Below are positions 1-8,833 of a stretch of 16,734 nt of DNA, one piece after another (position 1 is the stretch's first letter; every line of letters starts with the position of its first letter). The stretch spans positions 1-16,734 of the forward strand of contig JAWZXG010000104.1 of NCBI GenBank assembly GCA_037178625.1. The letters run 5' to 3'. Source of the stretch: Skeletonema tropicum (taxonomy: Eukaryota; Bacillariophyta; Thalassiosirophyceae; Thalassiosirales; Thalassiosiraceae). Made by a program: the position numbers and the translations under genes. Under the pieces are notes generated by a model, which saw only the letters and a program-made list of their open reading frames with translations, made no database searches and had not been told where the DNA came from.

Positions 1-636
1 GAGGATCAACGCCCTTCACTTCTCTACAATCGCAGGTTCAAAGAGCCACGCAGAAAAGTTGATGTCGAGCTTCCGCAGTATGATTGTTTCCACTTCAATA
101 GAAGAGTTGCAGGATTGTGTACTGACTGCAAGTGCAAGCCTTGCTTGCACAGAACATGTTATGGGTTCTACAAGCAAAGAAAGGAAAGTGAAATCATTGG
201 TGCAGCGTTGGAATAGCTTCTCCGCCCGAACGTATTAAATCAAATGAAGATGGTGAAGTAGTTGCTGAGGATATTCTCATCGAGAGGGATGTTGTTATTA
301 TTGCAAACGTGAAGATTGGAAATGGAAGCAAACGCTACTACGGTGCAACGACCATTTCGTGTCATGGTGATTCATGATAAACATTACAACAAGTGGATGA
401 TAAGTCAATCGTCTAGTAAGAAGTGGGGGAAAGAAGCAAAGCCATACAAGGTAGACATTCGAATGCTCCGGAAGAATGAAGTTGGTGAGTATGAAGATGT
501 CGAATTATATGATGCAGATTACAACAAGGAAGAGGTTGGCAAAGCGCGTATTGGAGAGAATTTGATTCTCGATGTAGTTGGAAAAGTTGCATGTAATTGG
601 TTTGAGTTCATTAATAATGGGGTTATTTCATGTTAG
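1..636 (+). pseudogene. 3' part of an unrecognised protein-coding gene, frame broken twice as written
   Basis: Three collinear segments read as protein-like sequence and probably belong to one gene. Bases 1-216 (frame 1) are basic and carry a cysteine cluster, C-x10-C-x2-C-x-C-x2-C-x4-C, suggesting metal binding. About 213-320 continues in frame 3 with an acidic and hydrophobic segment. From about 322 (ATG) to the TAG at 634-636 frame 1 resumes with about 104 residues rich in Lys, Glu, Trp and Tyr, beginning MEANATTVQRPF. The two frame changes (near 213 and 320) are too close for introns and resemble the single-base indels seen throughout the window. The 5' end lies outside the window. I do not recognise the family. 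The Cys/His cluster faintly recalls the C-terminal zinc ribbon of piggyBac-like transposases, but the protein continues well past it, so this is only a guess. The gene is not part of the tandem array. Confidence 0.55.
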
Positions 637-667
637 ACTTTTCGTAGAGGTTCAGCCTCCCTACCCA

Positions 668-684
668 TGTAACCCGATGTTACA
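668..684. repeat. Short stem-loop downstream of the flanking gene
   Basis: TGTAAC, a five-base loop CCGAT, then GTTACA form a perfect 6-bp stem 31 bases past the stop codon of the flanking gene. CTAGT follows four bases later at 689-693. This could be a 3' UTR structure. A hairpin followed by CTAG before a T also resembles a Helitron 3' end, but the spacing is shorter than usual for that class. Confidence 0.4.
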
Positions 685-690
685 GATCCT

Positions 691-761
691 AGTAGAAAAA
701 AAGTAGAAAAAGAAAAGAAAAAAGAAAAGAAAAAAAAAAAAAAATAAAAAAAAAAAAAAAA
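691..761. repeat. A-rich tract (A with scattered G, one T)
   Basis: About 70 bases consist almost entirely of A, with isolated G residues in the first half and a single T in the long A run of the second half. It starts about 55 bases after the stop codon of the flanking gene. It could be a simple repeat, or a genomically encoded poly(A) tail marking the 3' end of a retroposed transcript or non-LTR element. Exact run lengths are unreliable because homopolymer errors are evident elsewhere in this window. Confidence 0.7.
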
Positions 762-768
762 CAAGTTT

Positions 769-791
769 ACGTAGGAATTAAATTCCTACGT
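769..791. repeat. Perfect 11-bp-arm palindrome
   Basis: ACGTAGGAATT is followed by a single A and then its exact reverse complement AATTCCTACGT. It begins eight bases after the A-rich tract ends, close to the array boundary. It is absent from the repeat units. Confidence 0.9.
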
Positions 792-811
792 CATCAGCGA
801 GGAAGCCAGCA

Positions 812-825
812 GTTACACATGTAAC
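812..825. repeat. Short palindrome GTTACA-CA-TGTAAC
   Basis: The 6-bp arms GTTACA and TGTAAC flank CA. The same two hexamers occur in the opposite order in the stem-loop at 668-684, so the two sites bracket the A-rich tract. Confidence 0.6.
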
Positions 826-1486
826 GATTTCGCGGACAGGTTGAGGCCACCCCTCCTCTCTCGCCTCACGCTCAAGCAGCTCAACAATGACATCAAAATG
901 TTGTAACGGCCGTATCTTGTCTCCTATGCGGCCAATGACGGCGATGAGTGGCGTTTTGGAAAGCTCTTGAGCAGATCTATCGATTCGACGTATATTCAAC
1001 GACATAGGAGGACTTTTGTTCAATCGAATCGGTCAAAAACAGGGCTAGAAAGTGATCGGCGGCTTGCAAACCGGCGTTACAGCCAGTTTTTCAAAACAGA
1101 GGTCAAAATATAAATATCAAATTCGACAATATGACAACCATTCGAAAGCTCTCTTGAAACTCTATCGATTGGTACCATCATTACTATCTAAATATCAAAA
1201 TCTAAACAGAGCTCGGGCAAGCCCTCGCGAAAAAGCGACCGCCTTAATCCTTAATGCAACGTAAAACGTAACATGACAATCGGTACACGTGAGATCCAAC
1301 GTACGCTGCGCTGAAGAACGAAGCATCAATCAGTGTGATCCAGACAGTTGGCACTGGCACGGGCGTGTTTATTATCCAATAGTATAAACGGTGGTGCTCA
1401 GGGAGGGGTCGCACTACACTCGCAAAACACACTTCCTCTAATGCTAATGCAGTGTAATCATCAACCGGCCTCGACTCCGCTCGGCA

Positions 1487-1546
1487 AATATCACATGTAC
1501 ATGTACCGTCCATTATAATATCACATGCATATGCACCATCCATCAT
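1487..1546. repeat. Diverged 30-bp tandem duplication (recurs in every unit)
   Basis: Bases 1487-1516 and 1517-1546 are two adjacent 30-base copies, both starting AATATCACATG and both containing CCATCCAT or CCGTCCAT near the end. They contain the self-complementary cores ACATGTACATGT and ATGCATATGCA respectively. The duplication lies at the inner end of the left arm. Confidence 0.85.
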
Positions 1547-1598
1547 CATTCTACCATCACTCCATTGGCTACATTTTAATATATCATAATATAACAAT

Positions 1599-1924
1599 CA
1601 ACCAATCCATTCCAACAGCAGCAGCAATAGCCGTCATCATTGAAGATTCATCATTCGTATCTCCAGCAGCAGCCGTCATCATTGATTGTTGCTGTTGCTG
1701 CTGCCGTTGTTGTTCAAAGCCAATGATGACGGCTGCTGCTGGAGATACGAATGATGAATACACACAACAGCAGCAGCAGCAAACAACAACAACAACAGTC
1801 AAACGACAATCCAACAGCAGCAGAAGATAACAATCAACATTTATCAAACCAATCCAACAGCAGTAGCAGCTAGCAGTAGCAGCAAACGGTCATTGGTTGT
1901 TGCTACTGCTGCTGCTGTTGGATT
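1599..1924. repeat. CAG/CTG-rich nested repeat cluster (recurs in every unit)
   Basis: AATCCAACAGCAG occurs directly at about 1809 and 1851, with a near copy at about 1600 interrupted by TTCC, and once inverted ending at 1924 (CTGCTGTTGGATT). The sites near 1851 and 1924 can pair into a second stem-loop outside the perfect 39-bp one. ATAACAATCAAC is also repeated directly (about 1591 and 1829). Short CAG and CAA runs lie between. Open frames here translate to runs of Gln, Thr, Cys or Ala and are not credible genes. Confidence 0.85.
1646..1759. repeat. Perfect 39-bp stem-loop at the centre of the inverted repeat, unit 1
   Basis: Bases 1646-1684 are the exact reverse complement of 1721-1759, separated by a 36-base loop rich in CTG/TTG triplets. 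The arms are not simple repeats: they include CGTATCTCC and GCCGTCATCATTG. The 13-base GCCGTCATCATTG is also present as a direct copy just upstream at 1630-1642. Perfect arms contrast with the diverged outer arms, suggesting the hairpin is younger or maintained. Confidence 0.95.
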
Positions 1925-2582
1925 ATACCAATGATGAATACACTAATACACACAACAACCCAATTATGCCGAGCGCAGCCGAGGCCAGTTGATGATAATA
2001 CTATCCTTTATGGAGTGTCTTTCGCGATGCCGCAGGCTGAGCAGTGTTTAGATGGACGGTACACGTCCAACTGTCATTGTCATGGATCTTGCTGGATCAA
2101 TGCAGGAGCTTTTTGAGATCTCACAACGTACCAACTGTCATTGACAAGCTGATCATCAGTCCTTCACTGTAATTGAGCGAGTGCGAGCGGCAGCGAGGAC
2201 GAGCTGTGTTTATTGCACTAATCGATAGCGCTTGAAACGACGATTCGAATGGTTGTGTCATTGTCGAATTATTGGGTCAAAATCCGAATCTGGAATGTCG
2301 ATTTTCATTTGGAGCTTGATATTCGAAGTATAGGGGTCGCTTTAGTTGAGTACATTGACAAACGATCGATATTTGGCCTTGAAACTAGAACCAATCGATA
2401 GAGCGCATCGAGAGCTTTCCAAATCGCTACTCATTGTCTTGATACGACCACTACAGCAGACGTTACAATGAAAAAGCTAAAAGGCTTATTATTTGGAGAG
2501 GAAGAGGTAAAATATGTAGTATAATATTATCTACTAATGCATGGCCAAGTATTTACCAAACGGGACGTCTTCTATTATCATA

Positions 2583-2610
2583 CCTCTCTCTCTTTCGTTC
2601 TCTCTCTCTT
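2583..2610. repeat. CT-rich microsatellite just downstream of the gene (recurs in every unit)
   Basis: Two CTCTCTCT stretches are separated by TTTCGTT, about 27 bases beyond the stop codon of the minus-strand gene. In transcript orientation it is GA-rich and would sit in the 3' UTR. Confidence 0.85.
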
Positions 2611-2636
2611 CACATGATATATACATTGTATTTACA

Positions 2637-3599
2637 TCATTCCAGTTGATTGTCATGTGGAACCCCAATCGTCGGAGAATACGTCGGAGGATACGTTCGG
2701 CAGAGGAGGCACTACTACCGCAACAACCGGAGCATTCGTATTCGTATTCGTTGGTGTTGTTGGTGCATCAAATGTTGTCTCATCATCATCATCATCATCA
2801 TCGTCTGTAATTACAGGACATGGATAAAATCCACAATTCAACTCGGGCGCACGTGCCACAAATTGACCCGATTTTGCATTGATATACTTCGGAACTGCAT
2901 TTGTCCGATACCTGCACTCCCATTCCCATATCTCCACCTTCATAGTCGTTGTAATTTACTCCATCATTCTGATTCTGATTGTTGACATTCTGATCATTGT
3001 TGTTGTGATCATTGTTGTGATCCTCAACATTGATGATCCCATTATTGTTCACTCCAGGCATAGTCTCATATTCCAACAGCTTGAACGCATTGCAATTCGC
3101 CACTCCGCCCCAGCACTTGTGGCCTGTAGATTCGTCACACTCATTGCCCATGGGACACCACGTATCCAGCGCGCAGAAATCATTCGCCTCATTCCAGCTG
3201 GGGCCGCAGAATTTCATATTCCGCTCATCGTACTCGTTGCGAATGGGTGGGTCGAGTGATGGGGCTGAATCTGAATCGTTGTTACTGTTACTATTATTAT
3301 TATTGCTACTATTATTGCTACTGTTACTATTATTATTACTTGACGACATGTTCGGAAAGTTACACCCCGGCAAATTTGGATGGCAAGGTTTCACCAGGCC
3401 GCGCAATCATCACTTCCGTTGGGACAATGCGTCGAGGGGAGCAGTCGGCGATTGCGTCGCCCCATGTTCGCCCGCAGAATTGGGTGTCAGTGTTGGGATC
3501 TGCCGATGCCGAGGATGAAATAATAATAATTGTTGTAGCGAGGCAGACGATAGTAGATGAGAGGTTGAGGGTGGAGTGGTAATATTGACGGCTCATCAT
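2637..3599 (-). CDS. Secreted multi-domain cysteine-rich protein, copy 1 (frame broken by apparent sequencing indels)
   Basis: The five-copy majority reading is 319 residues. It has a signal peptide (about 1-33; hydrophobic core TIVCLATTIIII, Ala-Ser-Ala before Asp-Pro), FCG-x2-W module 1 (about 41-79, six Cys), an Asn/Ser linker (84-110), FCG-x2-W module 2 (about 130-169, six Cys) and an Asn-rich acidic linker (184-220). A four-Cys module follows (C-x6-C-x13-C-x4-C, about 234-260, ending PCP), then a run of eight Asp (265-272) and a Thr/Pro-rich tail. Both FCG modules share C-x10-C-x5-C spacing. It is probably an extracellular or cell-wall protein. From memory the modules resemble those of diatom secreted proteins, and their ligand is unknown to me. 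The start is the first ATG of a Met-Met pair because the signal peptide fits there; an in-frame ATG at 3647 would add 16 residues. Copy 1 has extra bases near 2697, 2872, 3387 and 3399 and one missing near 3437 (net +3). Confidence 0.8.
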
Positions 3600-3640
3600 C
3601 GTATGTATCGTATCGAGGAGCATTGATAGTACTCGTAACA

Positions 3641-3646
3641 ACGTCA
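3641..3646 (-). promoter_or_regulatory. TGACGT motif upstream of the gene (possible cAMP/CO2-responsive-type element)
   Basis: On the gene strand TGACGT lies about 42 bases before the favoured start codon, in all five units. TGACGT is the core of the CO2/cAMP-responsive elements described for diatom carbonic anhydrase promoters. A hexamer is weak evidence, and if the upstream ATG at 3647 is used the motif would fall inside the coding region. Confidence 0.2.
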
Positions 3647-3982
3647 TTACATCAGAAGCAAGTTCATCAGCATTGTTTATTTTTTGTGTCAGCTACAATA
3701 CAGTCGGCAGCGCTTTGTTTTTCTTCAACGGAGGTCTTCGATAGAACAGCCCTTAAAGGCCAGGTACAGTCTGAAGTGACACGATGCGGCACCAGAGCAA
3801 AGGGCATGCAGCATTCTACACGCAGAGCAAGGCAGCAGATGATTTCATGGGCCATGGGCTCTTTCTGAAGCGTTGCAAAGCGGTACCAGGTACTGTTCAC
3901 TCGCTCTACTTTTTTGATCAGCTCAATCAAGCAATCAAATCAAGCCTCTCGCCTCACGCTCAAGCAGCTCAACAATGACATC

Positions 3983-5564
3983 AAAATGTTGTAACGGCCG
4001 TATCTTGTCTCCTATGCGGCCAATGACGGCGATGAGTGGCGTTTTGGAAAGCTCTTTGAGGCAGATCTATCGATTCGACGTATATTCAACGACATAGGAG
4101 GACTTTTGTTCAATCGAATCGGTCAAAAACAGGGCTAGAAAGTGATCGGCGGCTTGCAAACCGGCGTTACAGCCAGTTTTTCAAAACAGAGGTCAAAATA
4201 TAAATATCAAATTCGACAATATGACAACCATTCGAAAGCTCTCTTGAAACTCTATCGATTGGTACCATCATTACTATCTAAATATTCAAAATCTAAACAG
4301 AGCTCGGGCAAGCCCTCGCGAAAAAGCGACCGCCTTAATTCCTTAATGCAACGTAAAACGTAACATGACAATCGGTACAACGTGAGATCCAACGTACGCT
4401 GCGCTGAAGAACGAAGCATCAATCAGTGTGATCCAGACAGTTGGCACTGGCACGGGCGTGTTTATTATCCAATAGTATAAACGGTGCTCAGGGAGGGGTC
4501 GCACTACACTCGCAAAACACACTTCCTCTAATGCTAATGCAGTGTAATCATCAACCGGCCTCGACTCCGCTCGGCAAATATCACATGTACATGTACCGTC
4601 CATTATAATATCACATGCATATGCACCATCCATCATCATTCTACCATCACTCCATTGGCTACATTTTAATATATCATAATATAACAATCAACCAATCCAA
4701 TTCCAACAGCAGCAGCAATAGCCGTCATCATTGAAGATTCATCATTCGTATCTCCAGCAGCAGCCGTCATCATTGATTGTTGCTGTTGCTGCTGCCGTTG
4801 TTGTTCAAAGCCAATGATGACGGCTGCCTGCTGGAGATACGAATGATGAATACACACAACAGCAGCAGCAGCAAACAACAACAACAACAGTCAAACGACA
4901 ATCCAACAAGCAGCAGAAGATAACAATCAACATTTATCAAACCAATCCAACAGCAGTAGCAGCTAGCAGTAGCAGCAAACGGTCATTGGTTGTTGCTACT
5001 GCTGCTGCTGTTGGATTATACCAATGATGAATACACTAATTACACACAACAACCAATTATGCCGAGCGCAGCCGAGGCCAGTTGATGATAATACTATCCT
5101 TTATGGAGTGTCTTTCGCGATGCCGCAGGCTGAGCAGTGTTTAGATGGACGGTACACGTGCCAACTGTCATTGTCATGGATCTTGCTGATCAATGCAGGA
5201 GCTTTTTGAGATCTCACAACGTACCAACTGTCATTGACAAGCTGATCATCAGTCCTTCACTGTATTGAGCGAGTGCGAGCGGCAGCGAGGACGAGCTGTG
5301 TTTATTGCACTAATCGATAGCGCTTGAAAACGACGATTCGAATGGTTGTGTCAATTGTCGAATTATTGGGTCAAAATCCGAATCTGGAATGTCGATTTTC
5401 ATTTGGAGCTTGATATTCGAAGTATAGGGGTCGCTTTAGTTGAGTACATTGACAAACGATCGATATTTGGCCTTGAAACTAGAACCAATCGATAGAGCGC
5501 ATCGAGAGCTTTCCAAATCGCTACTCATTGTCTTGATACGACCACTACAGCAGACGTTACAATG
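3983..5564. repeat. Large imperfect inverted repeat, unit 2
   Basis: This copy corresponds to 895-2472 of unit 1, with the same arm pairing and centre. Its differences are single-base indels, including an extra C inside the right arm of the 39-bp hairpin. Confidence 0.85.
4737..4851. repeat. 39-bp stem-loop, unit 2 (one-base bulge)
   Basis: The left arm is 4737-4775 and the right arm 4812-4851. The right arm has one extra C (CTGCCTGCTG) and is otherwise exact. Confidence 0.9.
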
Positions 5565-5730
5565 AAAAAGCTAAAAGGCTTATTATTTGGAGAGGAAGAG
5601 GTAAAATATGTAGTATAATATTATCTACTAATGCATGGCCAAGTATTTACCAAACGGGACGTCTTCTATTATCATACCTCTCTCTCTTTCGTTCTCTCTC
5701 TCTTCACATGATATATACATTGTATTTACA

Positions 5731-6698
5731 TCATTCCAGTTGATTGTCATGTGGAACCCCAATCGTCGGAGAATACGTCGGAGGATACGTCGGCAGAGGA
5801 GGCACTACTACCGCAACAACCGGAGCATTCGTATTCGTATTCGTTGGTGTTGTTGGTGCATCAAATGTTGTCTCATCATCATCATCATCATCATCGTCTG
5901 TAATTACAGGACATGGATAAAATCCACAATTCAACTCGGGCGCACGTGCCACAAATTGACCCGATTTGCATTGATATACTTCGGAACTGCATTTGTCCGA
6001 TACCTGCACTCCCATTCCCATATCTCCACCTTCATAGTCGTTTGTAATTTACTCCATCATTCTGATTCTGATTGTTGACATTCTGATCATTGTTGTTGTG
6101 ATTCATTGTTGTGATCCTCAACATTGATGATCCCATTATTGTTCACTCCAGGCATAAGTCTCATATTCCAACAGCTTGAACGCATTGCAATTCGCCACTC
6201 CGCCCCAGCACTTGTGGCCTGTAGATTCGTCACACTCATTGCCCATGGGACACCACGTATCCAGCGCGCAGAAATCATTCGCCTCATTCCAGCTGGGGCC
6301 GCAGAATTTCATATTCCGCTCATCGTACTCGTTGCGAATGGGTGGGTCGAGTGATGGGGCTGAATCTGAATCGTTGTTACTGGTTACTATTATTATTATT
6401 GCTACTATTATTGCTACTGTTACTATTATTATTACTTGACGACATGTTCGGAAAGTTACACCCCGGCAAATTTGGATGGCAAGTTTCACCAGCCGCGCAA
6501 TCATTCACTTCCGTTGGGACAATGCGTCGAGGGGGAGCAGTCGGCGATTGCGTCGCCCCATGTTCGCCCGCAGAATTGGGTGTCAGTGTTTGGGATCTGC
6601 CGGATGCCGAGGATGAAATAATAATAATTGTTGTAGCGAGGCAGACGATAGTAGATGAGAGGTTGGAGGGTGGAGTGGTAATATTGACGGCTCATCAT
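5731..6698 (-). CDS. Secreted multi-domain cysteine-rich protein, copy 2 (apparent frameshifts)
   Basis: This is the same gene as at 2637-3599, ending in the TGA at 5731-5733 after the C-terminal residues DNQLE. Compared with the majority reading, this copy has eight single-base insertions (near 6042, 6103, 6154, 6383, 6505, 6589, 6601 and 6665) and no deletions. That accounts exactly for its 968 bases against 960. The C-terminal 96 residues, including the four-Cys module, the Asp run and the Pro/Thr tail, are uninterrupted. Module 2 is readable between insertions. I found no amino-acid-changing substitution, so the biological copy is probably intact. Confidence 0.78.
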
Positions 6699-7089
6699 CG
6701 TATGTATCGTATCGAGGAGCATTGAATAGTACTCGTAACAACGTCATTACATCAGAGCAAGTTCATCAGCATTGTTTATTTTTTGTGTCAGCTACAATAC
6801 AGTCGGCAGCGCTTTGTTTTTCTTCTTCAACGAGGTCTTCGATAGAACAGCCCCCTAAAGGCCAGGTACAGTCTGAAGTGACACGATGCGGCACCAGAGC
6901 AAAGGGCATGCAGCATTCTACACGCAGAGCAAGGCAGCAGATGATGATTTCATGGGGCCATGGGCTCTTTCTGAAGCGTGTTGCAAAGCGGTACCAGGTA
7001 CTGTTCACTCGCTCTACTTTTTTGATCAGCTCAATCAAGCATCAAATCAAGCCTCTCGCCTCACGCTCAAGCAGCTCAACAATGACATC

Positions 7090-8666
7090 AAAATGTTGTA
7101 ACGGCCGTATCTTGTCTCCTATGCGGCCAATGACGGCGATGAGTGGCGTTTTGGAAAGCTCTTGAGCAGATCTATCGATTCGACGTATATTCAACGACAT
7201 AGGAGGACTTTTGTTCAATCGAATCGGTCAAAAACAGGGGCTAGAAAGTGATCGGCGGCTTGCAAACCGGCGTTACAGCCAGTTTTTCAAAACAGAGGTC
7301 AAAATATAAATATCAAATTCGACAATATGACAACCATTCGAAAGCTCTCTTGAAACTCTATCGATTGGTACCATCATTACTATCTAAATATCAAAATCTA
7401 AACAGAGCTCGGGCAAGCCCTCGCGAAAAAGCGACCGCCTTAATCCTTAATGCAACGTAAAACGTAACATGACAATCGGTACACGTGAGATCCAACGTAC
7501 GCTGCGCTGAAGAACGAAGCATCAATCAGTGTGGATCCAGACAGTTGGCACTGGCACGGGCGTGTTTATTATCCAATAGTATAAACGGTGCTCAGGGAGG
7601 GGTCGCACTACACTCGCAAAACACACTTCCTCTAATGCTAATGCAGTGTAATCATCAACCGGCCTCGACTCCGCTCGGCAAATATCACATGTACATGTAC
7701 CGTCCATTATAATATCACATGCATATGCACCATCCATCATCATTCTACCATCACTCCATTGGCTACATTTTAATATATCATAATATAACAATCAACCAAT
7801 CCATTCCAACAGCAGCAGCAATAGCCGTCATCATTGAAGATTCATCATTCGTATCTCCAGCAGCAGCCGTCATCATTGATTGTTGCTGTTGCTGCTGCCG
7901 TTGTTGTTCAAAGCCAATGATGACGGCTGCTGCTGGAGATACGAATGATGAATACACACAACAGCAGCAGCAGCAAACAACAACAACAACAGTCAAACGA
8001 CAATCCAACAGCAGCAGAAGATAACAATCAACATTTATCAAAACCAATCCAACAGCAGTAGCAGCTAGGCAGTAGCAGCAAACGGTCATTGGTTTGTTGC
8101 TACTGCTGCTGCTGTTGGATTATACCAATGATGAATACACTAATACACACAACAACCAAATTATGCCGAGCGCAGCCGAGGCCAGTTGATGATAATACTA
8201 TCCTTTATGGAGTGTCTTTCGCGATGCCGCAGGCTGAGCAGTGTTTAGATGGACGGTACACGTGCCAACTGTCATTGTCATGGATCTTGCTGATCAATGC
8301 AGGAGCTTTTTGAGATCTCACAACGTACCAACTGTCATTGACAAGCTGATCATCAGTCCTTCACTGTATTGAGCGAGTGCGAGCGGCAGCGAGGACGAGC
8401 TGTGTTTATTGCACTAATCGATAGCGCTTGAAAACGACGATTCGAATGGTTGTGTCATTGTCGAATTATTGGGTCAAAATCCGAATCTGGAATGTCGATT
8501 TTCATTTGGAGCTTGATATTCGAAGTATAGGGGTCGCTTTAGTTGAGTACATTGACAAACGATCGATATTTGGCCTTGAAACTAGAACCAATCGATAGAG
8601 CGCATCGAGAGCTTTCCAAATCGCTACTCATTGTCTTGATACGACCACTACAGCAGACGTTACAAT
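7090..8666. repeat. Large imperfect inverted repeat, unit 3
   Basis: This copy corresponds to 895-2472 of unit 1, with the same arm pairing. The central hairpin is perfect in this copy. Confidence 0.85.
7840..7953. repeat. Perfect 39-bp stem-loop, unit 3
   Basis: Arms 7840-7878 and 7915-7953 are exact reverse complements, as in unit 1. Confidence 0.93.
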
Positions 8667-8833
8667 GAAAAAGCTAAAAGGCTTATTATTTGGAGAGGAA
8701 GAGGTAAAATATGTAGTATAATATTATCTACTAATGCATGGCCAAGTATTTACCAAACGGGACGTCTTCTATTATCATACCTCTCTCTCTTTCGTTCTCT
8801 CTCTCTTCACATGATATATACATTGTATTTACA

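Larger units (their letters stand above)
762..857. other. Single-copy junction segment between A-rich tract and array
   Basis: This sequence does not recur in any later unit. It holds two short palindromes (769-791 and 812-825). No gene is evident. The array homology begins at 858, where the unit shares the CTCTCGCCTCACG stretch with the start of every later unit. The preceding CCTCCT in the flank is similar to CCTCTC, so the exact breakpoint is uncertain by a few bases. Confidence 0.7.
895..2472. repeat. Large imperfect inverted repeat, unit 1 (~600 and ~510-bp arms around a CAG/CTG-rich centre)
   Basis: The left arm (about 895-1500) is a diverged reverse complement of the right arm (about 1960-2472), with collinear matching blocks. 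Bases 1120-1146 match the reverse complement of 2244-2270 at 24 of 27 positions. Bases 1457-1486 match 1967-1996 at 27 of 30. Bases 943-985 match 2393-2434 with small gaps, and 1271-1297 match about 2117-2143 more weakly. The centre (1500-1960) holds further nested inverted repeats. No transposase or convincing gene lies inside. It could be an old foldback-type element or two opposed copies of an intergenic repeat. Confidence 0.85.
858..3945. repeat. Tandem unit 1
   Basis: Unit 1 is the edge copy, adjoining single-copy flank. Bases 858-2472 are the inverted-repeat half and hold no gene I can support. Bases 2473-2636 are the AT- and CT-rich region downstream of the gene, which lies at 2637-3599 (minus). 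Bases 3600-3945 are its upstream region. A three-base GGT insertion near 1390 is unique to this copy. Confidence 0.95.
3946..7052. repeat. Tandem unit 2
   Basis: The layout matches unit 1: inverted-repeat half 3946-5564, gene 5731-6698 on the minus strand, upstream region 6699-7052. The differences are nearly all one-base insertions. The upstream region has an extra TTC near 6825 and an extra GAT near 6943 that the other copies lack. Confidence 0.95.

Noticed and set aside
1052..1264. Plus-strand 70-residue open frame repeated in all units
   Set aside because: It uses the ATTG-type start context inside the left arm, is shifted in units 2 and 4 and has no domain. Its conservation reflects recent duplication only.
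1244..1597. Minus-strand open frame of ~117 residues in the left arm, recurring in several units
   Set aside because: It has no recognisable domain or signal, starts in repetitive CATCAT sequence, and lies wholly inside the inverted repeat. A similar CRA-x2-RPVDD stretch in the opposite arm (about 1970-2000, plus strand) is expected from arm homology alone. It could be a relic, but coding is not supported.
1630..1760. CRISPR array or bacterial terminator at the hairpin
   Set aside because: There are no regularly spaced repeats with unique spacers, no cas genes and no U-run. The context is eukaryotic and the repeats are CAG/CTG triplets.
1525..1830. Plus-strand open frame with runs of Cys, Gln and Thr over the hairpin
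   Set aside because: It is produced by translating CAG/CTG and CAA repeats. Both strands are open there for the same reason.
2200..2480. tRNA-like sequence around TTCGAATGG
   Set aside because: No cloverleaf, acceptor stem pairing or proper B box could be drawn. The TTCGAA motif is part of the inverted repeat.
2541..2985. Plus-strand open frames antisense to the 3' half of the secreted-protein gene, with Ile, His or Ser runs
   Set aside because: They are shadows of the Asp8-coding ATC/TCA repeat and other low-complexity codons on the minus strand. The minus-strand reading has a coherent cysteine pattern and these do not.
3030..3518. Plus-strand open frame with a long Leu run
   Set aside because: It is antisense to the Asn/Ser linker of the minus-strand gene. 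The Leu run is the complement of AAT/AGT repeats.
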